64,000 bases of DNA from Gammaproteobacteria bacterium (GTDB lineage: Bacteria; Pseudomonadota; Gammaproteobacteria; Steroidobacterales; GCA-2729495), in NCBI GenBank assembly GCA_030066665.1, contig JASJBD010000001.1, forward strand, positions 29,276 to 93,275. Reading direction: 5' to 3'. Of the stretch, positions 7,046 through 16,971 are shown one piece after another. The notes under the pieces are model-generated. The model was given only the letters and a program-made list of their open reading frames with translations. It was not told where the DNA came from and ran no database searches. Position 1 is the first letter of the stretch. Each line of letters starts with the position of its first letter. Position numbers and translations under genes: made by a program.

Positions 7046-8668
7046 GTGCACCGACGAATCTCGACATTGGCTATCGCCGCAACGATTCTCCTGGTCGCCT
7101 GCACGACTGGCGTTTCGCGTGCCGCGGATGGGCCGGAGACCGGCGTCGGCATCGACCTGCTGACAGCCACGCCCGAGGCGTTTTGCACGACAGCCCAACG
7201 CATTGTCAGCAACACGAAAATCGTTGGTCAGGTCACGGTTCACGCCGACGTCGATGACTTCGTCAGGTCCAAGACCGGCATCCGGCCACTGAGCCTGCAT
7301 GGATTTGTCTGGACTGATCAACGCGGCCGTGCGGTGGCGCTTTCCTGCAAGCTCAAAAGCGCCGATCACCTGAACGCGATTCATGGCGACGGTGCCGCGG
7401 GACCCGACGGCCTGTGCCAGGACATGAACCGCGCAACCTACCACCAGGTACGGCAGGCGCTCGGTGCCGGTACCGCACCACGGGTCCTGTTCGACGCGGA
7501 TGAGGACGTCTTCGACGACGCCGATCCGGCCAGCACTGGCAGGCGCTGGCTGGAGCGTTTCGAACTGGCTTACCTGGATGCGGCGGGGAACCTGCATGTC
7601 CGCGCGAAGGGATTTCGCGTCGACTGGACCGATCCGCGTTTCGCCATGCTGGAAGGCCGTGGACGCGGGGTGCATTACTGTCACTTCATTGCGCCTGGCT
7701 ATCTCCTCGATATCGCCGCGGGTCGCGCGGATGCGGGCGCCACGGTGGGCAGAGCGGTGGTCGCGAAGGCGGCGGCGCCGACAGCGAAAACCCCAGCCGC
7801 CGATACGCTGCGTTACTCCACGGTTTCCGGATCAGATGGCGTTCCACTCAACGTGGTCGAGGCGGGTCCGCCAGACGCTCCGGGTATTCTCTTTATCCAC
7901 GGATTCTCCCAGACCTACCTCAGCTTTGATGCGCAACTCCGGGATGTGGACCTGGCGAGAGAATTTCACCTGGTTGCATTCGACCTGCGTGGCCACGGAA
8001 ACTCGGGTAAACCCTGGGAGACCGCGTCCTATTCGGACCGGCTCTTCGCCGACGATGTCATGGCAGTCATGCGGGCGACGGGCCTCACGCGACCGGTCGT
8101 GGTCGCCTGGTCCTTTGGCGGGCTTGTCACGATGCATTACATCCGCCATTACGGTGCGGACCAACTCGGTGGTTTGAACCTCGTTGGTACAACCGGCCGC
8201 CTCGTGCAGATTCCGGTGCGCGAGCCGGGCGATCCACAAAACCCCATGGATACCAACTGGGCCCGGCTGACATTGTCCAACAGCATTGCCGACAATCTGC
8301 ACGCAATCGATCTGACCATCGACATGCTGACGGGCCGACCCATGCCGGACGAGTGGCAACACCGGACGCGGAATGCCGCGATGACGATGCCGGCCTATGC
8401 CAAACGCGCGATAGGCGCCGACCCGGGAGACAACACGGATCTGGCCGGGGCGATCGATATACCGTTGCTATTCAGCGCCGGGTGGCGCGATCCGATCGTA
8501 CCGTTCGCCGACGTCCTGACGACAGCGCAAGCGTTAGCCCGGGTGCGCGTTTCCGTCTATGACGAATCCGGACACTCACCGTTTGCCGAAGAGCCCGAAC
8601 GCTTCAACGGTGAACTCGCGGCGTTTGTGCGCGCGGCGCAAGACGGCGAATTCCCCGCCGAGCAATAG
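7046..8668 (+). CDS. Secreted/lipoprotein fusion: N-terminal unknown domain plus C-terminal alpha/beta hydrolase
   Basis: GTG start; signal peptide with a possible lipobox (LLVACTT). C-terminal ILFIHGFSQTYLSFDAQL, VVAWSFGG and SGHSPF are alpha/beta hydrolase motifs. Confidence 0.85.
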   Translation: MHRRISTLAIAATILLVACTTGVSRAADGPETGVGIDLLTATPEAFCTTAQRIVSNTKIVGQVTVHADVDDFVRSKTGIRPLSLHGFVWTDQRGRAVALSCKLKSADHLNAIHGDGAAGPDGLCQDMNRATYHQVRQALGAGTAPRVLFDADEDVFDDADPASTGRRWLERFELAYLDAAGNLHVRAKGFRVDWTDPRFAMLEGRGRGVHYCHFIAPGYLLDIAAGRADAGATVGRAVVAKAAAPTAKTPAADTLRYSTVSGSDGVPLNVVEAGPPDAPGILFIHGFSQTYLSFDAQLRDVDLAREFHLVAFDLRGHGNSGKPWETASYSDRLFADDVMAVMRATGLTRPVVVAWSFGGLVTMHYIRHYGADQLGGLNLVGTTGRLVQIPVREPGDPQNPMDTNWARLTLSNSIADNLHAIDLTIDMLTGRPMPDEWQHRTRNAAMTMPAYAKRAIGADPGDNTDLAGAIDIPLLFSAGWRDPIVPFADVLTTAQALARVRVSVYDESGHSPFAEEPERFNGELAAFVRAAQDGEFPAEQ

Positions 8669-9682
8669 TCAAAAAGCACCCGGGCCGACCCGCCGTTCGA
8701 TCGACACCAGCTGCGAATCCAGGCGACCGCTGAGGAAATCGCCGATGTCGGTCTGCGCCTGGTCCGGGATCTCGAGGTAGAGGTAGTGACCAACGCCCGT
8801 GTATTTCTTCAGATACGTTGGTGCGTTCACCAGCCAGTGCTGAAACACATCGGCTTCCAGGTGCATTACGGTGGCGTTCTCGAGCCCCCACAGGATCAGC
8901 GTCGGTGCTTTGACCTGCGCCAGCGTCGCTTGCGGATCACCAGTGCGGAAATTCCGCAGCTGCATGGCCATGGCCTCGCGGCGCCCAGCGCGGCGCCACA
9001 TGTCGTAGTTCATGTCCACCAGCCATTCCGGCGGTTCGTGAGGCTCGACGAAGTTCATGTCCAGCGTGCGGCGCACCGCGCGGCGAGTCATGTAGCGAGC
9101 CTGGACCCAGTTGGCCAGGCCGCCGCGCCGCGCCCGTCGGTTCGGATCTGTAGCAGCCGAGCGCGGCATGCCGGCAGAATTGATCAACACCAGCCGCTTG
9201 ACCCGCCCGGCGTGTGCGGCCGCGAGATTGAAGGCGATGATGCCGCCCGACGACGTCCCGACAACTGAAAAGTCGTCGATACCGAGGCGATCCATCAGGC
9301 CCAGGGTGAGCGCGCGATTGCGGTCCATCGAGTAGTCGTCGCGTGGATCCGGACCGGTCAGACCGGAAATGAGCAGGTCGAGCCGCACGACGCGATGCTG
9401 CTCAGCAAGTGTCGCCGCCATGCGGTCCCAGGTGCGGAGGTGCATGAAGGACGCGTGCAGCAGCAGCACTGCGGGGCCGGCACCCTGGTCCATGTAGTGC
9501 AGGCGCACGCCGTCGACGTCCAGAAACCTGGACTCCGGCGTGGCATACATGGCTTCCAGTTCGCTCAGGGGCACGCTCATTGCGCCCGCGTCCAGCAACC
9601 ACGCAGCTACACCAAGGCCGAGCCCGGTGATTACGACGGCTATAAGTACAATCCACGACGGGCGTACTGTCGCTCGGGTCAC
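8669..9682 (-). CDS. Membrane-anchored alpha/beta hydrolase
   Basis: N-terminal hydrophobic segment; VLLLHASFMHLRTWDRM, VVGTSSGG and GVGHYLYLE. Confidence 0.88.
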   Translation of the reverse strand: MTRATVRPSWIVLIAVVITGLGLGVAAWLLDAGAMSVPLSELEAMYATPESRFLDVDGVRLHYMDQGAGPAVLLLHASFMHLRTWDRMAATLAEQHRVVRLDLLISGLTGPDPRDDYSMDRNRALTLGLMDRLGIDDFSVVGTSSGGIIAFNLAAAHAGRVKRLVLINSAGMPRSAATDPNRRARRGGLANWVQARYMTRRAVRRTLDMNFVEPHEPPEWLVDMNYDMWRRAGRREAMAMQLRNFRTGDPQATLAQVKAPTLILWGLENATVMHLEADVFQHWLVNAPTYLKKYTGVGHYLYLEIPDQAQTDIGDFLSGRLDSQLVSIERRVGPGAF

Positions 9683-9781
9683 GCCGACTCCCTTAGACTG
9701 TCCAGCCTGCTTCCTCGTGTGCTGGAAGCATAACGTAGAAGTGTCAACCAGACCGGTGATTGAAGAGCGGAGGTAGTCATA

Positions 9782-11209
9782 GTGAAAACAACACGACGAA
9801 CATTCCTGGGCGGCGCTACTGGCACGGTCGCTACGTTGGCACTACCGGGCTGCGCCCGCGACATGGAAACCGCTGATGTCGTCGTGATCGGCGCCGGGAT
9901 TTCCGGTTTGCACACGGCCCGATTACTCGAGAAGGCCGGCGCATCGGTCGTCGTGCTGGAAGGTACTTCGCGAGTCGGGGGGCGCATCGAAACGCTATTT
10001 GATTTGCCCGGCGCCCCGGAGATTGGCGCCGCGGATATCGGCACTATCTACTACCGCATGCTTGGCGTCGTCGAGGAACTCGGGCTCGAAGCCGAGCAGT
10101 GGCCAAGCATGACGCCGAGCTACTGGTATCACTTCAACGGCGAAGGCTTCACGGCGAAGCAATGGCCCGAAGTTGCAGCCAACACCCTCGAAGGCAAGCT
10201 GCGCAACATCGCGCCGAGCGGCATGGGACAGTACTTCATTCCGCAACCGTTGCCGTTACCAACCATCGATGCCTGGTCGGCAGAGGAGTCGGCGAAACTC
10301 GATGTTCCCTACGGGCAGTACCTGCGCGACCAGGGGGCCAGCCCCGAAGCCCTCAAATTGATAATGACTGGTTGGCAGTACGACGAGCTGGACGAAATTT
10401 CGGCGCTCTGGCATCTGCGGCTGTTGAAATGGGGCATGTACGGTATGGAGCAGGCCTTCGAGAGCGGCGCGCCACTGCGATACTACCTGAAAGGCGGCAT
10501 GAGTCGCCTGACCGACGCAATGGCCGCATCTCTTGCGAACGAAGTGCGACTCGATCACTGGGTGACCGGCATCGAGCAGGATGATAGCGGCGTGACCGTT
10601 AGTTGTCGCAATGGATCGAAAGTCCGCGCGCGATATGTGATTTGCACGGTGCCGCTGACGATCCTGCGAAACATCGCCATCGAGCCCGCCCTGCCCCAGC
10701 TCCTGGCCGAAGCGGTGAACGAAATACCGTACGGCATGGGCACCAGCGTGCTGTTGCACATTGCCTCACCCTACTGGGAAAAAGACGGCCAGCCGCCAAA
10801 TTTCTGGACGGACCTGCCCATGGTCGAGACGGCGTTCGTCAACCCGTCCCCCATCGGCGGGGAAGATCACCTGTGGGTATTCACGACCGGCCGACTGGAT
10901 GCTTCGCGGGGCAACCTGTCCGAGGATGAAATCTTTCAGGCGACGATCAAGGAACTCGCCCGCGTTCGGCCCGCCACCGAAGGCGCCCTGGAGCCCCTGG
11001 CTCTCCGGTCATGGACCCGGGATCCGTTCACACTCGGCACGTACGCATCCCGCGCCCCCGGTCAGCCGCATCGCTTCGCGGACGTCTTCAACCAACCTTC
11101 AGGACGCTTGGTGATTGCTGGTGAACACGCTTGCGTCCGCCATGTCGGCCTGGAAGGGGCGATGGAGTCGGCAGAACTCTCCGCCAACGCGGTCGCGGCG
11201 CTTCTGTAA
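9782..11209 (+). CDS. FAD-dependent amine oxidase, Tat signal plus lipobox
   Basis: TTRRTFLGG...ALPGC; ADVVVIGAGISGLHTARLLEKAGASVVVLEGTSRVGGR; C-terminal GEHACVRHVGLEGAMESAELSANAV. Confidence 0.92.
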   Translation: MKTTRRTFLGGATGTVATLALPGCARDMETADVVVIGAGISGLHTARLLEKAGASVVVLEGTSRVGGRIETLFDLPGAPEIGAADIGTIYYRMLGVVEELGLEAEQWPSMTPSYWYHFNGEGFTAKQWPEVAANTLEGKLRNIAPSGMGQYFIPQPLPLPTIDAWSAEESAKLDVPYGQYLRDQGASPEALKLIMTGWQYDELDEISALWHLRLLKWGMYGMEQAFESGAPLRYYLKGGMSRLTDAMAASLANEVRLDHWVTGIEQDDSGVTVSCRNGSKVRARYVICTVPLTILRNIAIEPALPQLLAEAVNEIPYGMGTSVLLHIASPYWEKDGQPPNFWTDLPMVETAFVNPSPIGGEDHLWVFTTGRLDASRGNLSEDEIFQATIKELARVRPATEGALEPLALRSWTRDPFTLGTYASRAPGQPHRFADVFNQPSGRLVIAGEHACVRHVGLEGAMESAELSANAVAALL

Positions 11210-11226
11210 CGCGGCGTCGCCGCGGC

Positions 11227-11760
11227 TCAGCCGCCCGGCGCCGAGTTCTCCGCGACGAGCCACGCGGCAACGTCAGTGATGTCCTCATCCGACAGCGTCG
11301 CGGGAATTCGCATGTGCCCGGTTTCGCCGGCGAGAATGGCCCTGATGTACGCTGCCAGTCCGTCCGCCTTGTAAGTTGCGAAGTTGTCGATCGCGTGGCA
11401 ACCCAGGCAGCTGCGGCCCCGGCGCTCGCCGTTGGCGAGATTGGCTGGTGTATCGGCATCGGGCGCTGACCCGGCGCTGACGAGGTACGCGGCAATATCC
11501 GCCACATCCTGTTCCGACAGCTTCTGCGAAATCGGCATATGCGGTTTTTCGCCGGCGAGAATGGCTGAAATGTCAGCAGCCAGAGCGTCGGCCTCCGAAG
11601 CTGCGAAAGCGTCTTCGGCGTGGCAATTCAGGCAGCCTTTGGCCTTGAGCTCTCCGTTCTCCAGGTTAGCTTCTGCATAGGCCCCCGACGCGACCGCGCC
11701 GATCGCCATGCAGCCAACGAGAATGAAGGTAGCCGGGAAGTAGCTTCGGTCTCTGGGCAT
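11227..11760 (-). CDS. Secreted diheme cytochrome c
   Basis: Two CXXCH motifs (CLNCH, CLGCH) in an internal tandem repeat; signal peptide from ATG at 11760 with AGGAAAGG upstream. Confidence 0.85.
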   Translation of the reverse strand: MPRDRSYFPATFILVGCMAIGAVASGAYAEANLENGELKAKGCLNCHAEDAFAASEADALAADISAILAGEKPHMPISQKLSEQDVADIAAYLVSAGSAPDADTPANLANGERRGRSCLGCHAIDNFATYKADGLAAYIRAILAGETGHMRIPATLSDEDITDVAAWLVAENSAPGG

Positions 11761-11885
11761 TGTCACCTTTCCTCTTTTACGGACGCTACGCGTACACACT
11801 TTAACTATGGGGCCCGATGCTGACCCGTGCAATAAGGACAATCCGCGCTAGACGCATCCAATCCGGAACTCAATGGAACGATCAC

Positions 11886-13370
11886 TCAGACTTGCCCCAG
11901 GTAGCCGTGGAATACGCCGTTGGGATCGTATTTCTTGCGCGCGTCAGCCAACTTCCGCCAGTTCTCTTCGGTGAAGCATTCACGAATGTGCGTGGGATGC
12001 CGCCGCAGCTCGACCTCATTGATATATCGCCCCGCCTGGTAGCGTTCCAGGTGCGGTATTGCCCCGTCGAGCCAGTCGAAATTGGCATCGTCCTGGGTTT
12101 CGTCCTGCCAGATGATGAATGCACCGACATAGTGCCGGGCATTCCAGGACAGGCAGGAATCGTCACGCGTCTCGAGGTTCATGCCATAAGCGCCGAGCAC
12201 GTGATTGATCGGTGACGGAGTCGAGCGGAAGTGGTCGGCCACGTCGACGAAGATCTTGCCCGGTTCATTGGTCAGCACCCCATCGACCCCGTACCGGCCG
12301 TGGGCCCCGCCCGGCGTATCCGGCGTGAAAAACTTGTACAGGCCGGGGAAATCCAGCTTTTCGTATTCGACCAAGGCGATGCTCTTGCGCGGCAGGATCG
12401 AACGCGCGAGCGGCCGGAGCAAGTCCCGGGACTCCGCCACCGTGTCACCAAAAGCATAGGCCGTGACGATAAAGATCTTGGACTGTTCGGGCGGAGCATC
12501 CGGCGGCGCTACCGGACTGTGCATCAGCGCGGCCATGATCTCGACCCGGTCATCCTTGCCTTCATGTAGCTGATCCAGCGCCTGCGTGGCTGCCTCCAAC
12601 TCCTCCAGCGGCAGGATGTATGTATTAGCCAGAATGCCTTGCGCGGTCGGATACAGCTTCAAGTCATAGCGGGTCACCACGCCGAAGAAGCCGGGACCAC
12701 CGCCGCGAACCGCCCAGTAGAGGTCCGGGTTCTCATCCCGCGTGGCCATGACGATTTCACCGTCGGCGGTGACAATCTCGGCGCCCTCGATCGACAGTGC
12801 GGCGAAGCCGTCGCGGGCCGTGTAGTTCAGACCAATACCGCCCCCGAGCACGAAGCCACCGATGCCGACAGTCGGGCAATGCGGCACCGGGAAACTGAAA
12901 CCGCGCGCGCCGGCCTGCGCCGTCAGCTGGATACCTTTCGTGCCGGGCTGGGTCAGCGCCAGCTGGCGGTCGTCATCGATCTGCACGTCGTTGAGGGGAG
13001 ACACATCGATACAGACCCCGCCATCCCGCAGCGACGCCCCGAGCGCGTTGTGCCCGCCGCTGCGAGTCGTGACCTTGAGATTGTTGTCCGCCGCGTATCT
13101 CACCGCCGCCTGCACATCCTCGACCGACGTCGCCTGGACGATCATGTCGGGATAACGATCAGGCTTGGAACGATGGAACACCATGGACCGGCGCCAGCTT
13201 TCGTAGTCGCTGTCACCTTTGCGAATAACGGATCCACCGACCCGTGGCCCCGGACGAGGCTCGTGGCCGGCGGCCAGTATTGAGCCGGAATATAGCGATC
13301 CGAGCGCACCGATCACGGTGCCCGATGCCCAGTATTTCAGAATGTCGCGACGCGTTGATTTCGAATACAT
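11886..13370 (-). CDS. FAD-binding (BBE-type) oxidoreductase with Tat-like signal
   Basis: PDMIVQATSVEDVQAAVRYAADNNLKVTTRSGGHNALGAS; GGGIGLNYTARDG; C-terminal YDPNGVFHG; N-terminal STRRDILKYW. Confidence 0.9.
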   Translation of the reverse strand: MYSKSTRRDILKYWASGTVIGALGSLYSGSILAAGHEPRPGPRVGGSVIRKGDSDYESWRRSMVFHRSKPDRYPDMIVQATSVEDVQAAVRYAADNNLKVTTRSGGHNALGASLRDGGVCIDVSPLNDVQIDDDRQLALTQPGTKGIQLTAQAGARGFSFPVPHCPTVGIGGFVLGGGIGLNYTARDGFAALSIEGAEIVTADGEIVMATRDENPDLYWAVRGGGPGFFGVVTRYDLKLYPTAQGILANTYILPLEELEAATQALDQLHEGKDDRVEIMAALMHSPVAPPDAPPEQSKIFIVTAYAFGDTVAESRDLLRPLARSILPRKSIALVEYEKLDFPGLYKFFTPDTPGGAHGRYGVDGVLTNEPGKIFVDVADHFRSTPSPINHVLGAYGMNLETRDDSCLSWNARHYVGAFIIWQDETQDDANFDWLDGAIPHLERYQAGRYINEVELRRHPTHIRECFTEENWRKLADARKKYDPNGVFHGYLGQV

Positions 13371-13430
13371 GTTGTCACCCCCCCAAGCAGCCAAGGAGCG
13401 CAGCCTAGGTGGGCTGCCGTCTGCCTCGCC

Positions 13431-13448
13431 ACTACCCGATCGGGTAGT
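13431..13448. promoter_or_regulatory. Perfect 18-bp palindrome ACTACCCGATCGGGTAGT in a divergent intergenic region (candidate operator)
   Basis: Exact self-reverse-complement, located between the - start at 13370 and the + start at 13511. Confidence 0.55.
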
Positions 13449-13510
13449 TGTCGGTATTCCCCAATCGTAACTAATGTGACTACACCTGGCATCTGTCGGC
13501 AGAGGAGCAT

Positions 13511-14623
13511 GTGATGAGCAAGCGGAGCAAACGGATCGGACAATACATGGCGCTGGCACTGCAGCCGGTGATGCGCGGCGCGCAGCAGCGTTCAGACATT
13601 CAGCGCAACCTGGATCACATCGCCGAACTCACGCGGGCCGCAATCTGGCTGACGTCCATCGACCTGCCGGTGCGCCTGATCGCCATCCCGGAAGGTGCCC
13701 TGCAGGGCTTCACCGACGAGATCTTCGACTGGGATCACGTAGAGTATGTCGAGCGCACCGCGATCGATCTCCCCGGGCCGGAAACCGAGTACCTCGGCGA
13801 CCTCGCCCGCGATGTCGATGCCTACATCGTGGCACAGGCCAAGGCAAAGCATCCCGAATTCCCCGAACGATTTTTCAATTGCGCATTCGTCATCGATCCG
13901 CGCGGCGAACTCGTGCATACCCATTACAAGATGCAGGTATTTGCCCGGGAACATTCCACCGTGCCGCATGACGTCTGGGACAAGTGGGTCGAGCTCTATG
14001 GTGAGGGACTGGACGCGTTTTTCCCGGTAACCGACACGGATATCGGTCGTATTGGTTGCATCATCTGCATGGAAGGCAGTTATCCGGAAACGGCCCGCGG
14101 CCTGGCCATGAACGGTGCCGAGATTGTGTACCGGCCCAGCTACCCGGAACCGTACGTCGCCAACCAGTTGTGGGAAGTGCAGAATCGCGCGCGGGCCCTC
14201 GACAACACCATGTTCGTCATTGCGCCAAACCCCGCGTCCTATCTGCCGATGCCCGACTCGCCGTTTCCGCTGGATACGTTCGGCGGCAATTCGATGATCG
14301 TCGACTACCAGGGTCAATTGATCTCGAATCATGCTGCCGGGGGCAGCGCCTCGTACGCGGCCGGCATCATCGATATCGAGGCGATGCGCGAGTACCGGGC
14401 GCGCTCGCTGTGGGGCAACTGGATGAAGGATCTCCGGACGGAGCAGTACCGGCTGATCTACGACCAGCCGCTGTACGAGCGCAACCGTTGCCTGCTGCAG
14501 CCGCCGTTGAAGCACGCGGACAACGACCGCGTGGTGCATGCTGCCGTCGAGCGCATGTACGAACGGGACATCTGGAAGCGGCCGGCCTACATGACGCAGG
14601 AAACACCAGGGTTACACGATTGA
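13511..14623 (+). CDS. Carbon-nitrogen hydrolase (nitrilase superfamily)
   Basis: HYKMQVF (catalytic Lys region), GCIICMEGSYPETARGLAMNGAEIVYRPS (catalytic Cys region). Confidence 0.85.
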   Translation: MMSKRSKRIGQYMALALQPVMRGAQQRSDIQRNLDHIAELTRAAIWLTSIDLPVRLIAIPEGALQGFTDEIFDWDHVEYVERTAIDLPGPETEYLGDLARDVDAYIVAQAKAKHPEFPERFFNCAFVIDPRGELVHTHYKMQVFAREHSTVPHDVWDKWVELYGEGLDAFFPVTDTDIGRIGCIICMEGSYPETARGLAMNGAEIVYRPSYPEPYVANQLWEVQNRARALDNTMFVIAPNPASYLPMPDSPFPLDTFGGNSMIVDYQGQLISNHAAGGSASYAAGIIDIEAMREYRARSLWGNWMKDLRTEQYRLIYDQPLYERNRCLLQPPLKHADNDRVVHAAVERMYERDIWKRPAYMTQETPGLHD

Positions 14624-15600
14624 TTCTCCGAGCTGTCGCCTATGCCGGCTGCCTGGCACTCGCCGCGCTGTTGCTCGTCACGGCCCATGCGGAGCAGATT
14701 CGCAAGCTGGATCTCACGGACGATATTCATGCTCGCATCCTTGCGCTGACCAAGAGTTACTACCAGGCGTGGTCATATACGCAGGACAGCACGGCATTCG
14801 ATCGTGCCGGGCGGTTCTATTCAAAGAATCAGGACAACGTGTATTGGGACCCCATGCCGCCGTTGGAGGGATTTCGCGGTTGGGACGAGTATCAGCATGT
14901 CGTGGAGACCGTGTGGATTCCCGGCGGCATGGTAGCCGCCGGGATCCTGTTCGCGTCGGACGGCTCGTTCCAGGCCTGGCGGCACGCCAACGTCGTCTGG
15001 ACCGCCAGCAACTGTCTCGTTCATCCGCAAATGCAGGACGGCAGCACGAGCACGATCCCCTGTCGGGGCTCACAGGTCTGGGAACGGTCGACCGGTGACT
15101 GGCTCGTTGTACACGAAATCTTCTCCGCGCCGGTGCACATTGCCGGCACTCTGTTCCGCAGTCCGCGGAAAGCCGATGAGCGGGTCAGACCCGACGCTGA
15201 ATTTACACGGCTTGGCCGCGAAATCGCCGCGCGTTGGGGCGATGGCCAGGCCGCCGACGCGGCCAGTCGCCTGCGGCCCTATTACGGGCCGGACGACACG
15301 CTGCATCTGTATATGCCCTGGGCACCCCATGATGGGTACCCCGACTGGGCGTCGTTCGTCGCCGGGCTGCGCGACTACGTTGCTCTGGGGGTCGAACGGG
15401 TGCAAATCAGCCCGAATGATGACGTGGAGGCGACCCGCCGGGGCGACATCGCCTGGAGTCACGGTACGGTCCACTTCGAATTCACCACCACCGGTGGTGA
15501 CGTGGTTGCGGCAGACGGCCGGCAGAGCCGCGTCTGGCGGCGGCAGAATGACGGCTGGCTGATCGTTCACGAGCACCTGGCGATTCCCTTGGGACACTGA
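14620..15600 (+). CDS. Secreted protein with two SnoaL/DUF4440-like (NTF2-fold) repeats
   Basis: TTG start overlapping the nitrilase stop (TTGA); signal peptide; two copies of a pattern ending SQVWERSTGDWLVVHE / SRVWRRQNDGWLIVHE. Confidence 0.7.
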   Translation: MILRAVAYAGCLALAALLLVTAHAEQIRKLDLTDDIHARILALTKSYYQAWSYTQDSTAFDRAGRFYSKNQDNVYWDPMPPLEGFRGWDEYQHVVETVWIPGGMVAAGILFASDGSFQAWRHANVVWTASNCLVHPQMQDGSTSTIPCRGSQVWERSTGDWLVVHEIFSAPVHIAGTLFRSPRKADERVRPDAEFTRLGREIAARWGDGQAADAASRLRPYYGPDDTLHLYMPWAPHDGYPDWASFVAGLRDYVALGVERVQISPNDDVEATRRGDIAWSHGTVHFEFTTTGGDVVAADGRQSRVWRRQNDGWLIVHEHLAIPLGH

Positions 15601-15677
15601 CCTGCGACCAGGAAATTGACCGTCGCGTGGCGCGGCCTTACAGTGGCTCGACAACAATTGGCACACCGCCAGGCATT

Positions 15678-16409
15678 ATGGTCCGAGCCAACGAACCCGC
15701 GCTGCGCGAGCCGCTGGTGCTCACGCTGTCCCGCATCCACCGCAGCCGTTCGGTGGATCAATTGCGACAGGTGTTTCTGCACGATATTCCGCGACTGATT
15801 CCGGCCGACGCCTACGGCATGTATCTGTTCGACGACGAATTGAATACCCAGTCTGTATTCGCCTATCGCGCCAAGCCCCGTTTCCTGTCGGAATACGAGG
15901 AACAGCGCGCCCTGGACCCGTTGCTGCGGCATGTGCTGAAACGCAAGAAGTTCACGCATTCGCTGGCGATGTACAGTGAATCCGAATGGGTGCGACAGCC
16001 GCTGTATGACTTCCTGTCGCGCTGGGGCCTGCAGTTCTCCATCGAAGCGCCGCTGGTCGCGAACGGGTCAGTCGTTGGCACGATCAACTTCGCCACCAGC
16101 AACAAAGCCTATTTTTCGGACGAGACGTTGAGCCTGGCCCGGTTTCTGTGCGAGGAACTGGATGTGTGCTGCGGCCGGCTCGTCGAGCTCGATACCCTGC
16201 GGCGACAGTCGGTGCAGGCGCGGTCTATCGAATCATTACCCGGTCGGGCGGGTCAGGTCATGCAGCTCGCCGCCGAGGGTTTGCCAAACCACGCCATCGC
16301 TCACCAGCTTGGCATTAGCGAGAACACGGTGCGCTACCACATGAAGCGCATTTACCGGCGGCTCGGTGTCAACAACCGCGCGCAGCTCGCCGGACGTGTG
16401 CACCAGTAG
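15678..16409 (+). CDS. LuxR-family transcriptional regulator with N-terminal GAF-like sensor
   Basis: C-terminal LAAEGLPNHAIAHQLGISENTVRYHMKRIYRRLGVNNRAQL. Confidence 0.85.
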   Translation: MVRANEPALREPLVLTLSRIHRSRSVDQLRQVFLHDIPRLIPADAYGMYLFDDELNTQSVFAYRAKPRFLSEYEEQRALDPLLRHVLKRKKFTHSLAMYSESEWVRQPLYDFLSRWGLQFSIEAPLVANGSVVGTINFATSNKAYFSDETLSLARFLCEELDVCCGRLVELDTLRRQSVQARSIESLPGRAGQVMQLAAEGLPNHAIAHQLGISENTVRYHMKRIYRRLGVNNRAQLAGRVHQ

Positions 16410-16427
16410 TTTGCGCGGCGGGCGCGC

Positions 16428-16862
16428 CTAGTCCGATCGCGGTTCCACCAGCTCGATCAGGTGCCCGGCAGTGTCCGCCGGTTCGAGATACGCAACCTTG
16501 CTGCGACCGTTATCGAAAATGCCGTTCTTCGTGATGTAGCCCAGCCGGAACCCCTTCTCTGCCATCGATTCGACCACCTGCTCGATATTGTCGACCTGCA
16601 GGGCAATATGGCTGATCCCGGGCGCCGGATCGCCGCACAGGGTGCGCACGTCGTCAGACACCAGCTGGATGAGTTCCAGTTCCACGCCCGGTAATTTCAC
16701 GAAACCGAAGATGCCGGTCCCGCCGGTTTCCTCCGCCGTCATGACGCGAATATTCTCGTCGGGCACATCAAACAAACGCTGAAACATGTCCAGCGCTGCA
16801 TCCATGTCCTGGACGAAATAGCCGACGTGACGAAGACCCTTGAAATCTGCGTTGATTGTCAT
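16428..16862 (-). CDS. VOC/glyoxalase-family protein
   Basis: LRHVGYFVQDMDAALDMFQRLFDV...ISHIALQVDNIEQVVESMAEKGFRLG; resembles methylmalonyl-CoA epimerase-like VOC proteins. Confidence 0.75.
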   Translation of the reverse strand: MTINADFKGLRHVGYFVQDMDAALDMFQRLFDVPDENIRVMTAEETGGTGIFGFVKLPGVELELIQLVSDDVRTLCGDPAPGISHIALQVDNIEQVVESMAEKGFRLGYITKNGIFDNGRSKVAYLEPADTAGHLIELVEPRSD

Positions 16863-16971
16863 TCGTTGCATCTCACCCAGTTCGCCGGTCGTGGCCATCC
16901 TGGCGATCGGCTGATCTCCCATCCGATGTCACGTCGGGCTCGAACATCAAGTCCAGCTCCATTGCGGTCCC

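Noticed and set aside
13592-14539. 315-aa - strand ORF opposite the nitrilase
   Set aside because: Antisense shadow of a well-supported nitrilase gene.
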